A DNA stretch of 17,780 nucleotides from JAFDWI01 sp964595905 (GCA_964595905.1 CAZQSU010000066.1:1-17780), one strand, 5' to 3'. Shown: positions 7,783 to 15,246, counted from the first letter of the stretch. Notes: generated by a model not told the origin, from the sequence alone. Numbers and translations are program-made.

Positions 7783-7808
7783 GCCCACCGGGCCCGGTGC
7801 CGCTGGGC
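7783..7808. terminator. Palindromic hairpin between convergent genes
   Basis: A perfect 14-bp palindrome, CACCGGGCCCGGTG (7786-7799), lies 27 bp after the WS/DGAT stop, with an alternative outer stem GCCCA/TGGGC (7783-7787 with 7804-7808). It could end transcription from both sides. There is no T-tract, so the call is moderate. Confidence 0.4.
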
Positions 7809-8012
7809 TCAGTTGACGCCGGCCGGTTCGGGCGCGGCGTCGGCGAGGTCCTCGGTCGTCGCCGGAGGCGCGGCGAGCAGCAGGCGGACGTCCAGGAGGA
7901 GGTCGGCGACCTCGTTGGCGGATACCAGCTCCCGGTGCTGGACGTGTGCAAGGCCCTCGTCGATCAGTGTCACGGCTTCGTTCAGCATTTCGGGTGCGAT
8001 GGTGTCAGTCAT
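7809..8012 (-). CDS. Small acidic hypothetical protein (67 aa)
   Basis: The start is ATG 8012-8010 on the minus strand, with AGGAG (8022-8018) 5 nt before it. An in-frame GTG at 8018 overlaps that ribosome site and is less likely. The protein MTDTIAPEMLNEAVTLIDEG... is predicted mostly helical up to about residue 50 (LLLDVRLLLAAP), then has an acidic, Ala/Pro-rich tail. I do not recognise the family. There are no Cys, no membrane segment and no clear DNA-binding motif. A proper ribosome site and a dyad-containing promoter region upstream support it as a real gene. Function unknown. Confidence 0.65.
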   Translation of the reverse strand: MTDTIAPEMLNEAVTLIDEGLAHVQHRELVSANEVADLLLDVRLLLAAPPATTEDLADAAPEPAGVN

Positions 8013-8047
8013 TTCCACTCCTGGAAGTGTGCCTTTCGACCAAGTGA

Positions 8048-8068
8048 CTCATCCGTCTGTCGGATGAG
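8048..8068. promoter_or_regulatory. Perfect dyad CTCATCCG-N5-CGGATGAG, operator candidate
   Basis: Two 8-bp half-sites around TCTGT in the 226-bp region between the divergent 67-aa ORF and the LLM oxidoreductase. A TACTCT hexamer on the minus strand (8072-8067) overlaps one end and could be the -10 box of the small ORF, so a protein bound here would block that promoter. It might instead act as a hairpin in the 5' leader. Confidence 0.45.
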
Positions 8069-8187
8069 AGTACCGAGGTTTCCGGCACCGACCCCTACCC
8101 TACCGGTCGCACCAACCTCCGCCGGGTTCTTTCGGTGTGCGGGTGACGACCCGGTCGGCAGCGTGAAGTAGCCCGCCAGAAGACCGG

Positions 8188-8193
8188 TACGAT
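8188..8193 (+). promoter_or_regulatory. Possible -10 box TACGAT of the LLM oxidoreductase
   Basis: TACGAT lies 45 nt before ATG 8239, leaving room for a short leader with the ribosome site GAGGAG (8229-8234). No good -35 element is found, so this is tentative. Confidence 0.3.
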
Positions 8194-8238
8194 CTCGTCG
8201 CGACTGCGCCGCCGAACCGACGAGATGTGAGGAGCACC

Positions 8239-9243
8239 ATGACCACGATGGGAGTCACCGCCGCCAGTCTGATGACGTTGGGGCCCGACGCCACCATGCG
8301 CGCCGCGGCCGCGGCGAGGGAACTGGGTTACACGTCGTTCTGGACGGCCGAGACCGTGGGCCTCGAAGCGTTCGGTCTGCTCGGTGCGGTCGGCCAGGCC
8401 GCCCCCGAACTCGACCTGGGCACGGGCGTGCTCGCCCTGCAGTTGCGCACCCCGCCGTTGCTCGCGATGGGTGCCGCCACGCTGCAGGCGCTCCAACCGG
8501 AACGCCGCGTGCTGATCGGCGTGGGCATCTCGTCTCCCGTCGTGGCGTCGCGCTGGCACGGCGCCACCTACGGCGACCGGCCGCTCGCCCAGGTGCGTGA
8601 GTACGTGACGTTGGTCCGGGAGTGCCTGAGTGGCGAGAAGGTCGACTTCGCCGGTGACCACTACCAGGTGAAGGGGTTCCGGCTCGGCGTGCGCCTGGGC
8701 GAGCGCCGCCCCGAGATCGTGCTCGGCGCGCTCGGCCCGAAGATGCTCGCCCTGGCCGGCGAGGTCGCCGACGGCGTGCTGTTGAACTACCTGCCCGCCT
8801 CGCACGTGGGCTGGTCGATGGAACAGGTCCACGCCGGTGTCGACCGGGCGGGACGGAGCCGGGACGACGTCACGACGTACGCATACGTCCATGCGGGCGT
8901 GTGCGACCGGGACGCGGCCGTCGACAAGGCCCGCAAGGACCTGTTCTCGTATGCGGTGGTCGACTCCTACGCGGAGAACTTCATCCGCGCCGGCTACGGC
9001 CACGCCGTCGCCGCGGTGCGCGAGGCCCACGCCGCCGGCGACCGGGCCGCGGCCCTGGCCGCGGTGTCCGACGAGATGGTGGACGGGATCGACGTGCTCG
9101 GCGACGCCGACACGGTCGCCACCGCGGTGCGCGCCTACGTCCACGCGGGGGTGGATCATCCGGTCCTCATGCCCCTGCCCTGGGGCCCGGACCGCAACTC
9201 GGTGGTCGCCGCCACGATGGCCGCGGCGATCACCGCTCTGTGA
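8239..9243 (+). CDS. LLM-class (luciferase-like) F420-dependent oxidoreductase
   Basis: A 334-aa protein from ATG 8239, with GAGGAG (8229-8234) 4 nt upstream; the longer GTG start at 8227 overlaps that site. It has the bacterial-luciferase TIM barrel: ARELGYTSFWTAET near the N-terminus, LDLGTGVLALQLRTPPLLAMGAATLQ, the RRVLIGVGISSP segment, and RPEIVLGALGPKMLALAGEVADGVLLNYL. These patterns are typical of the F420-using actinobacterial subgroup rather than FMN monooxygenases. The substrate is unknown. It is a paralogue of the gene at 11232-12194. The ADTVATAVRAYVHAGVDHPVLMPL tail is complete, so the protein is full length. Confidence 0.9.
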   Translation: MTTMGVTAASLMTLGPDATMRAAAAARELGYTSFWTAETVGLEAFGLLGAVGQAAPELDLGTGVLALQLRTPPLLAMGAATLQALQPERRVLIGVGISSPVVASRWHGATYGDRPLAQVREYVTLVRECLSGEKVDFAGDHYQVKGFRLGVRLGERRPEIVLGALGPKMLALAGEVADGVLLNYLPASHVGWSMEQVHAGVDRAGRSRDDVTTYAYVHAGVCDRDAAVDKARKDLFSYAVVDSYAENFIRAGYGHAVAAVREAHAAGDRAAALAAVSDEMVDGIDVLGDADTVATAVRAYVHAGVDHPVLMPLPWGPDRNSVVAATMAAAITAL

Positions 9244-9251
9244 TCGGGTCG

Positions 9252-9257
9252 TAGACT
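9252..9257 (+). promoter_or_regulatory. -10 box TAGACT, leaderless promoter
   Basis: TAGACT is 7 nt before GTG 9265 and only 8 nt after the stop of the upstream gene. No Shine-Dalgarno is present. The identical hexamer and spacing occur before the secreted-protein gene at 15233. Confidence 0.5.
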
Positions 9258-9264
9258 CGCCTCG

Positions 9265-9576
9265 GTGGCGAAGGTCTCCAAGAAGGCACCGACCGACACC
9301 CGGGCGCTCCACGCTGCCGTCGACGCGCTGGGGCGCATCGGCCTGCACGAACACCAGACGGTCCGGTTCCGACGTGAGGCCGGTGGTCGCTGGATCGAAG
9401 GCGCGGCCGTCGCGCTCGAGGCCGACGGCTCGCTGGGCCTGCGCGACAAGCGGGGGCGCCGTCGGTCGATCCCGATCGACGACGTCGAGGTCGCCTCCCG
9501 GGGCCCCCGTGGTGGTCGGGTCTGGGTGCCGTTGGTCGACGTCGCCGCGGCGACCGAACAGCTCGGGTTGTTCTGA
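9265..9576 (+). CDS. Small basic hypothetical protein (103 aa)
   Basis: A 103-aa protein starting MAKVSKKAPTDTRALHAAVDALGRIGL. A predicted helical N-terminus is followed by a strand-rich, Arg-rich core (QTVRFRREAGGRWIEGAAVALEADG; GLRDKRGRRRSIPIDDVEV) that could be an SH3-like small barrel, and a short C-terminal helix (VDVAAATEQLGLF). I do not recognise the family. Its stop is 30 bp before the GTG, or 6 bp before the TTG, of the methyltransferase-glycosylase fusion, so the two are probably cotranscribed. The positive charge would suit nucleic-acid contact, but that is only a guess. Confidence 0.75.
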   Translation: MAKVSKKAPTDTRALHAAVDALGRIGLHEHQTVRFRREAGGRWIEGAAVALEADGSLGLRDKRGRRRSIPIDDVEVASRGPRGGRVWVPLVDVAAATEQLGLF

Positions 9577-9606
9577 TCGGGCTTGGCCACGCCGCGACCT
9601 GCACCC

Positions 9607-10692
9607 GTGAACCCCGTCGAACCCGACCCCGTCACCCTTGCCGCCTACGACCGCGGCGCGGCGACCTACGCCACCAACCGTCGACCGCTCGAGCCCGAAC
9701 GGGCCCGCCGCTTCGCCACTGCCCTGGGTGACCGATCACGTCTGGATCTGGGCTGTGGCCCGGGGCTGTGGTTCGAACACCTGGGCCGTCCCGTCGTCGG
9801 AGCGGACGCATCGGAGCCGATGCTGCGCCGGGCGCACGCCGCTGATGCCGACGTGCCACTGGTACAGGCGCTGCTCGAGGGCCTGCCCTTCGCCCGTGGC
9901 GCATTCGCCGGCGTGTGGGCGAACAAGTGTCTCCAACACGTCGATGCACCCGACCTGCCCCTCGTCTTGGCCGACCTCCACCGGATCCTCCGTGTCGACG
10001 GGCGGCTGGACCTCGCGATGTTCACCGGGTCGGGCACGTTCCGCAGCGACGACGACCTGCCCGGCCGAAGGTTCACGCTCTGGGACCCCGACGAGTTCTG
10101 CGACGTGGTCACCGGCGCGGGCTTCCGCATCGACGAGCGGGTCACCGTCTCGGCACGCGACGACCGCGACCTCGGACGGGTGCAGGTGTCGGCGACACGG
10201 TTGCGCACACTGCCCGACACCGTCGGCCAGGGTCTGCGGCTCTTGGTGTGCGGGCTGAACCCGAGCCTGGTCGCCGCCGACGCCGGGGTCGGCTTCGCCG
10301 GGCCCACCAACCGCTTCTGGAAGGCCCTCCACCGCGCGGGCCTCTCCACGGTCGACCGTGATGCCCGGGCACTGCTCGTCCGCGACGGGATCGGCATGAC
10401 CGACCTGGTCAAACGCGCGACCCGGGCGGCGAAGGAGGTGCGGCCCGAGGAATACCGCACCGGGCTGCGCCGACTCACCCGTCTCGTCGCCCGCACCCGA
10501 CCGGCCGCGGTGTGCCTGGTGGGCCTCGCCGGGTGGCGCACGGCCGTCGACGCCCGGGCCACCGCGGGTTGGCAGGCCGACTCGCCGCTGGCGGCGCCGA
10601 CCTACGTGATGCCGTCCACCTCGGGGCTGAACGCGCACCAGTCGCTGGACGACCTCGCCGATCATCTTGCACGGGCGGCGAACCTGCCCTGA
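9607..10692 (+). CDS. Fusion: SAM-dependent methyltransferase + mismatch-specific uracil DNA glycosylase (Mug/TDG family)
   Basis: A 361-aa protein from GTG 9607; TTG 9583 is an alternative that adds 8 residues. Residues 10-200 are a class I methyltransferase: motif I LDLGCGPG (46-53), VVGADASEPMLRRAH, then GLPFARGAFAGVWANKCLQHV and LADLHRILRVDGRLDLAMF, as in Methyltransf_11 small-molecule enzymes. Residues 208-361 are a Mug-type glycosylase: CGLNPSLVAADAGVGFAGPTNRFWKALHRAGL, with the catalytic-loop Asn (N218) and the downstream loop MPSTSGLNAH (335-344). The Mug/TDG family removes uracil or thymine from G mismatches. The frame is continuous, with no frameshift between domains. The two activities have no obvious link, which makes this the most unusual gene architecture in the window. 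Confidence 0.88.
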   Translation: MNPVEPDPVTLAAYDRGAATYATNRRPLEPERARRFATALGDRSRLDLGCGPGLWFEHLGRPVVGADASEPMLRRAHAADADVPLVQALLEGLPFARGAFAGVWANKCLQHVDAPDLPLVLADLHRILRVDGRLDLAMFTGSGTFRSDDDLPGRRFTLWDPDEFCDVVTGAGFRIDERVTVSARDDRDLGRVQVSATRLRTLPDTVGQGLRLLVCGLNPSLVAADAGVGFAGPTNRFWKALHRAGLSTVDRDARALLVRDGIGMTDLVKRATRAAKEVRPEEYRTGLRRLTRLVARTRPAAVCLVGLAGWRTAVDARATAGWQADSPLAAPTYVMPSTSGLNAHQSLDDLADHLARAANLP

Positions 10693-10724
10693 GCGTTCTG
10701 AAGCGGGCGTCGCCCTCCCGGCGC

Positions 10725-10730
10725 GAGACT
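10725..10730 (+). promoter_or_regulatory. Possible -10-like box GAGACT before the SRPBCC gene
   Basis: GAGACT sits 7 nt before GTG 10738, the same spacing as the TAGACT boxes, but it lacks the initial T. There is no Shine-Dalgarno. It is 32 bp after the fusion gene's stop. Confidence 0.3.
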
Positions 10731-10737
10731 CTGGCCC

Positions 10738-11196
10738 GTGCAGGTCGACTCAGACCGGACCTACCACTTCGCCCTCCCGGCGCAGGACGTGTGGCTGGCC
10801 CTGCTGCGGACCGACCGGTACCGCTCGTGGTGGCCGTGGCTCCGGCACTTCGAGCCGGGCCCACTCACTCCGGGCGCGCGCTGGCGCTGTGTGGTGCAAC
10901 CACCGTTGCCCTACCGGGTCGCCTTCGACCTGGTGATCGGCGAGGTGCGCGACGGCGAACTCGTGACCGCAGCGGTCGAGGGCGGTCTCGTCGGTGACGC
11001 CAGGCTCGAACTCGTCGCCCGGCCGGCCGGTTGTGTGCTGCACCTGACCGCGTCGCTGTCGCCCGCCGACCGACTCCTCCGCACCGTCGCCTCGGCCGCT
11101 CCCCCGATCGCCCGGTTCGGTCACGACTGGATCCTCGACACCGGCTTCCGGCAGTTCTCGACGCTGGCGCTGCGGCGCACGACAGCCGGCGGTTGA
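10738..11196 (+). CDS. SRPBCC-family (START/Bet v1-like) protein
   Basis: A 152-aa protein. The N-terminal strand DRTYHFALPAQDVWLALLRTDRYRSWWPWLRHFEPG is the classic opening of polyketide cyclase/dehydrase-like SRPBCC proteins. The middle strands (RWRCVVQPPLPYRVAFDLVIGEVRDGELVTAAVEG) and a long C-terminal helix (PIARFGHDWILDTGFRQFSTLAL) complete the helix-grip fold, which forms a cavity for hydrophobic ligands. The ligand is unknown. It is the last gene of the plus-strand block and converges on the LLM gene at 11232, 35 bp away. Confidence 0.8.
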   Translation: MQVDSDRTYHFALPAQDVWLALLRTDRYRSWWPWLRHFEPGPLTPGARWRCVVQPPLPYRVAFDLVIGEVRDGELVTAAVEGGLVGDARLELVARPAGCVLHLTASLSPADRLLRTVASAAPPIARFGHDWILDTGFRQFSTLALRRTTAGG

Positions 11197-11205
11197 ACCG
11201 GTGGC
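11185..11205. terminator. Weak hairpin at the convergent SRPBCC/LLM junction
   Basis: GCCGGCGGTT pairs with AACCGGTGGC around the stop codon of the SRPBCC gene (one mismatch, one wobble). A second small stem, GGTGG/CCACC, lies at 11200-11213. It may serve the 35-bp convergent gap. No T-tract is seen. Confidence 0.25.
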
Positions 11206-11231
11206 CGTCCACCATTCGGGTGCCCGGCAGT

Positions 11232-12194
11232 TCAGGCAGGCGGCGCGACGGCACGCATCGCTTCGCGCACGTCGTAGCCGCCGGGGATGAACGCCAACGC
11301 GGGGCAGGTCACGCCGTTGTCGATGTACCGCTGGATGTGCGCCCGGCATTGCTCGGGGGTGCCGTGGATGACGAGCTGGTCGACCAACTCATCGGGGATC
11401 GCCTCGAGCGCCCCCTTGCGGTCACCGTCCTCCCAGCGCTGCCACATGGTGGCCAGCATGTCGCCACGGCCCAACCATTCGTGGAACTTCGCGTACACCG
11501 GCACGGTGAGGTACGCCGCGATCGCGAACTTGGCGACGTTGCGCACCGTGTCGACGTCGGTGGTGGGCATGACGAAGATCCGGGCCACGATCTGCTTGCC
11601 GTCGCCCTGTTCGTGGACGTGGGGAACGACGGTGGCGACGTCGTCGGCCGACAACCAGTTGATGATCGCCCCGTCGCCTTCCCGCCCGGCGAGGCGCAGC
11701 ATGCCCGGGCGCAGCGCGGCGATCAGGATCTCGGGTTGCACCTCGGGCACCAGGCCGAGCTTGAACCCTTTCACCGAGAACGTGTCGTAGTCTTCACGGA
11801 CCTTCTCGCCGGTCAGCGCGACCCGTAGGAAGCGCACGGTGTCGCGCACCTTCTTGTAGGGCTCGTCGAACGCGATGTCGTTCCAACGCTCCACGATCGG
11901 CTGCGACGACGTGCCGATGCCGAAGGCGAACCGGCCCGGCGCCGCGTCGGCCAGGGTGGCGACACACTGGGCGAGCGTGGCCGGTCCACGGGTGTACGCG
12001 GGCACGATCGCGCAGCCGAGGCGCAGCGACGGCGCCCAGACCGAGGCGAGCGCCAACGGGGTGAACGCGTCCGCGGCGCCGGCCTCGGACGACCACACGT
12101 CGGTGTAGCCCAGCTCGGCCAACTCGGCGATCCAGTCGGCCTGGGCGTGCAGCGGAATGCCGTCGAAGGGGATGGTCATGCCGAGTCGGCTCAT
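11232..12194 (-). CDS. LLM-class F420-dependent oxidoreductase (second copy)
   Basis: A 320-aa protein. The ATG at 12194 has AAGGA about 8 nt upstream; an internal ATG at 12179 is possible. Barrel features match the first LLM gene: ELAELGYTDVWSSEAGAADAF, LRLGCAIVPAYTRGPATLAQ, RFAFGIGTSSQPIVERWN, and PEILIAALRPGMLRLAGREGDGAIINWL. It is clearly homologous to the protein at 8239-9243 but diverged, so this is an old family expansion, not a recent duplication. The C-terminal GTPEQCRAHIQRYIDNGVTCPALAFIPGG is complete. The gene starts 4 bp after the thioesterase stop and is surely cotranscribed with it, which suggests a CoA-ester or acyl substrate, though none is proven. Confidence 0.9.
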   Translation of the reverse strand: MSRLGMTIPFDGIPLHAQADWIAELAELGYTDVWSSEAGAADAFTPLALASVWAPSLRLGCAIVPAYTRGPATLAQCVATLADAAPGRFAFGIGTSSQPIVERWNDIAFDEPYKKVRDTVRFLRVALTGEKVREDYDTFSVKGFKLGLVPEVQPEILIAALRPGMLRLAGREGDGAIINWLSADDVATVVPHVHEQGDGKQIVARIFVMPTTDVDTVRNVAKFAIAAYLTVPVYAKFHEWLGRGDMLATMWQRWEDGDRKGALEAIPDELVDQLVIHGTPEQCRAHIQRYIDNGVTCPALAFIPGGYDVREAMRAVAPPA

Positions 12195-12198
12195 CTGG

Positions 12199-13044
12199 TC
12201 AGTCCTTGTCGTCGGTGTCGGCCACGTCGTCGGTGTCGGCGGCCGCTGGGGTCCAGTGTCGCACGATCGTCGACTGGCTCGCGGTCGCCAACAGTGAGCC
12301 GTCCTCGGCCCACAACAAGACGGTGCCCGTGCCGAAGCCGTCGGCGACCGCGTCGATCCGCACGTCGAGCAGCACCCATTCGGTGGGCACGAGCCGGACG
12401 ATCCGCAGCGTGTTGTCGAGGCTGTTGCCGCCGCCCATCACGCCGAGCGCCTGGGAGATCCCGAAGGGCACGTGGTCGCCGACGATCGCGAGCGCGCCGG
12501 CGGAGACCTCCGACAGGTCCGGGATGCGGGCCCACAACGCCGAGCGACCGTCGTCGCTGGGCGTGCCGTCCAGATCGTCCCAGCTCCGGGCGGCCGCGGC
12601 ACGCAGATCGATCCGACTGAACAGCGACGTCTCGTCGGCGAAGCGGTGTTCCCGGGGCGGGCAGTCGTCGGGGTGGGGCACCTTCGGCATCTTCGGCCAG
12701 GTGCCGGTCTCGTCGCTCGGGCGGCGTCCCAGCGCCGCATTGACGGTCACGATCTCGCGGTCACCGACGTGGCCGACCGCGCGGGCCTGGGTGATCCGGT
12801 GGCCTTCGGTCGCGATCGTGACGTCGATGTCCATGATCTCGGGCGGGTGGGCGTACGACAGGTACTGACCGGTCGCCCACACCACCGGCCGGGAAGCGGT
12901 GCGTTCCATCGCCTCGATCGCCGCGCCGAGAGCGCAACCACCGAACAGGAACGGGTACCCCGTCGAGATGCCCGGCACCACCGGCAGGTACCAGCGGTGC
13001 GGGTTGTGGGTCGACTCCAGGCCGAGAAAAGCGACGGTGTCCAT
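12199..13044 (-). CDS. TesB-like acyl-CoA thioesterase (double hotdog)
   Basis: A 281-aa protein. The N-terminal hotdog holds YPFLFGGCALGAAIEAMERT, equivalent to the LFGGQ...A region of TesB; the second holds NSLDNTLRIV and LLWAEDGSLLATASQSTIVR. Of the TesB catalytic set, an Asp (D210 in SLDN) and a Gln (Q257 in SQST) can be matched, but the third, normally Thr, seems to be Asp near residue 231. The family hydrolyses acyl-CoA to free acid and CoA. The last 13 residues hold a duplicated ADTDD unit encoded by an 18-bp direct repeat (12207-12242 region), a likely slippage product. It is the first gene of the thioesterase-LLM operon. Confidence 0.85.
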   Translation of the reverse strand: MDTVAFLGLESTHNPHRWYLPVVPGISTGYPFLFGGCALGAAIEAMERTASRPVVWATGQYLSYAHPPEIMDIDVTIATEGHRITQARAVGHVGDREIVTVNAALGRRPSDETGTWPKMPKVPHPDDCPPREHRFADETSLFSRIDLRAAAARSWDDLDGTPSDDGRSALWARIPDLSEVSAGALAIVGDHVPFGISQALGVMGGGNSLDNTLRIVRLVPTEWVLLDVRIDAVADGFGTGTVLLWAEDGSLLATASQSTIVRHWTPAAADTDDVADTDDKD

Positions 13045-13053
13045 GGCACGCTC

Positions 13054-13059
13054 AACCTA
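13054..13059 (-). promoter_or_regulatory. -10 box TAGGTT, leaderless promoter of the thioesterase operon
   Basis: On the minus strand TAGGTT (13059-13054) ends 9 nt before ATG 13044, with no Shine-Dalgarno between. The hexamer overlaps the palindrome CCTAGG. Confidence 0.45.
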
Positions 13060-13091
13060 GGAGATGGGTGCTCGTGGGGCGTAGGCGGTGC

Positions 13092-15233
13092 TCAGCCGGT
13101 GTAGGCGGGGGTCTCCCCGACCGGGCGGGCAGCAGATGCGACCGGTGTGGTCGGGCCGGGGGCGCTCGACCCGGGACCCGTCCCCGGTTCGGTCGTCCCG
13201 GGCGTGCTCGTGGTCGGCCCCGACGCCGGCGGCGCAGTCGACGTGGTCGTCGACGCGGGTGTCTCGGGGAACGGAACGTAGAGGAACCCGTCCACCACGC
13301 TCGCCTCGGGAAGATCGACCTCGTGGAGCGTCCAGTCGGCATCCAGTCCGACGACCCGCAGGTGCTGCACCTGGAACGACGAGGCGGCAGCGGCGGGGAA
13401 CACCCGGATCCGCACCGCGGTGATCGTGTGCGACAGCCAGTCGAGCGGCAACTTGACCACCGTCCGGTCGGTGCCCGTCCCGCCGGTGGGATATCCCGAG
13501 CCGAAGTCGTTCGCGTACCACGTCGGGCCCCCGTCGAGCTGCACGTCGACCGCGACGTGGTCGACCCCCGAGCCGCTGCTGTCGAGCTGCACGTACGCGT
13601 ACTGGCGGGCGTCTCCCTGCTCGGGTGCGGTCGGGTCGGTCGTGAAGTTCGTGTACCACCGGGCGACCTCCTCGCCGGCGATCCGGTAGGTCCAGGGGTG
13701 CGTGTCCATCACGGCCTCACGCGGTTCTCCCGGTGCCGGTGCGGGGACCGGCACGGGACGGAAGCGGAACGGCGTCGTCGCGTGCTGCGAGAAGTCGTTG
13801 TTGCCCGTCGCCACGCGGAGGACCCCGTGGCTGCCCTCCACCCAGTTGCCGCTGGTGTAGGAGACGGTCGGCTCGGCGATCGCGTTCTGGGTGTCGGGAT
13901 AGTCGTCGGGGGTCGCTCCCGACAGGAAGTGACCGCCCGTGGGGGTACCGGCGGCGTCGACATCGGCGGTGAAGAAGCTCTCGATGTCGGTGGTGCGTCC
14001 CCACACCCCCGATTCCATGAACGGCACGAACGCCGTGCCCGAGTCCTCGTGGGAGAACACCATCGTGTAGCTCGACGACGATCCGCTCGCCGTCGCCCGG
14101 GTCGAGCCGTACTCGAGCAACGGCGTGTCGTGCAGAGCCGAGGTGGACCGCCCGTAGAGCACCGGCGCGAAGTGGATCGTGGCGTACCGCGCATTCGACG
14201 GTTGGACCACCAGGAGCTGGACGTCGTGCACGTCGACGCGCGCCGCGCCGGCACCGGCGTGGCTGAGCGCGTCATCGACGGCCACGGTGACCGTGTGGTC
14301 GCCGGTGGTGAGCGGGCCGAGTCCTGCCGCATAGACGAACGGGGTCGCCCCGCCGAACAGGACGAGTTGCTGTGCGTCGCCTCCGTCGAGGCGCACGTCG
14401 GCGACCACCGCCGAGGGCACGTTCGCACCCCAGTCGGTGCCCGGGGCCGACAGGTCGAGCCGGACGATCCCCTCCCCGCTCACCGGAGGCGACGGGGCGA
14501 CGGGGGCCGTGAACGCGCCGGTCACCGGGCCGGTGACCGAATCGGGCGCGGTGAGATCGCCCGCGACCCCGGCGCCGACGGTCAGCGATGCCGGCGCGCC
14601 GACCTCCGCAGTGGCGACGACCGGTGGGGCCGGGGTGGGCCGGGCCGGCGCCGGGGTGGCATGGCCCGCCACACCGGGCCGATCCCCGACCACGCACGAC
14701 CCGACCGCCGCGCAGGCGTCTGCGGCGAAGGTGAGGTTCTGCGGGTACAGCGGCGCGTCGCCGCGGAGCGGGAACAGGGCGATGAAGCACTGCTCGGCAC
14801 GGCAGTCGATGGGACCGACGGCCGCGTTCAGGATCACGTGCGCCCGGGTCGAGCCGCTCACGGTGTCGCCGTCGCCGGTGAACAGGGTCACCGCGCTCTG
14901 GGCGTCACAGCCGTCTTCGGGGTTGACGTCGCCATCGGGCCACGACCCGGCGAGAATCGCGATCGCCTCGGGACCGCACTCGACGACGATGTAGGTGACC
15001 CCGGCGTGCAGTCCGGATGCGTGCACCGAGACGTCCTGGGAGTCGACGAGTCCGCTCGCCGGACCCACCGTGAACGTCGGGTCGGCCGCGCCCGCGCCGG
15101 GGGCCGCCGGCACCGATGCGCCGACCGCGCCCGCCACGACCAGCGCGACGACGCTTCCCAGCACGCGCACCCGCCTGCGTCTCGACCCGGTCGATCGGGC
15201 GTGATCACCCATGAAGCGGTGAAGGACTCGCAT
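13092..15233 (-). CDS. Secreted 713-aa protein with N-terminal neocarzinostatin-like domain
   Basis: A signal peptide is clear: basic R18-R23, hydrophobic V24-V37, and a cleavage site near AGA-AD at 47-51. Residues 51-170 match the neocarzinostatin apoprotein fold (PTFTVGPASGLVDSQDVSVHASGL; final strand NLTFAAD) with Cys pairs C86/C109 and C144-x4-C149, the last having the same spacing as neocarzinostatin. A Pro/Ala linker (about 190-215) leads to a large beta-rich region (about 220-655) that I do not recognise, including HFAPVLYGRS, VFSHEDSGTAFVPFMESGVWGRTTDIE and YVQLDSSGSGVDHVAVDVQLDGG. The last 57 residues are a Thr/Ser/Pro stalk ending in PAYTG with no membrane anchor. It is probably extracellular or wall-associated; function unknown. 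Confidence 0.85.
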   Translation of the reverse strand: MRVLHRFMGDHARSTGSRRRRVRVLGSVVALVVAGAVGASVPAAPGAGAADPTFTVGPASGLVDSQDVSVHASGLHAGVTYIVVECGPEAIAILAGSWPDGDVNPEDGCDAQSAVTLFTGDGDTVSGSTRAHVILNAAVGPIDCRAEQCFIALFPLRGDAPLYPQNLTFAADACAAVGSCVVGDRPGVAGHATPAPARPTPAPPVVATAEVGAPASLTVGAGVAGDLTAPDSVTGPVTGAFTAPVAPSPPVSGEGIVRLDLSAPGTDWGANVPSAVVADVRLDGGDAQQLVLFGGATPFVYAAGLGPLTTGDHTVTVAVDDALSHAGAGAARVDVHDVQLLVVQPSNARYATIHFAPVLYGRSTSALHDTPLLEYGSTRATASGSSSSYTMVFSHEDSGTAFVPFMESGVWGRTTDIESFFTADVDAAGTPTGGHFLSGATPDDYPDTQNAIAEPTVSYTSGNWVEGSHGVLRVATGNNDFSQHATTPFRFRPVPVPAPAPGEPREAVMDTHPWTYRIAGEEVARWYTNFTTDPTAPEQGDARQYAYVQLDSSGSGVDHVAVDVQLDGGPTWYANDFGSGYPTGGTGTDRTVVKLPLDWLSHTITAVRIRVFPAAAASSFQVQHLRVVGLDADWTLHEVDLPEASVVDGFLYVPFPETPASTTTSTAPPASGPTTSTPGTTEPGTGPGSSAPGPTTPVASAARPVGETPAYTG

Positions 15234-15240
15234 GACGATG

Positions 15241-15246
15241 AGTCTA
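15241..15246 (-). promoter_or_regulatory. -10 box TAGACT, leaderless promoter of the secreted-protein gene
   Basis: TAGACT (15246-15241, minus strand) is exactly 7 nt before ATG 15233. It is the same hexamer and spacing as at 9252-9265, and no ribosome site is present. Confidence 0.5.
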
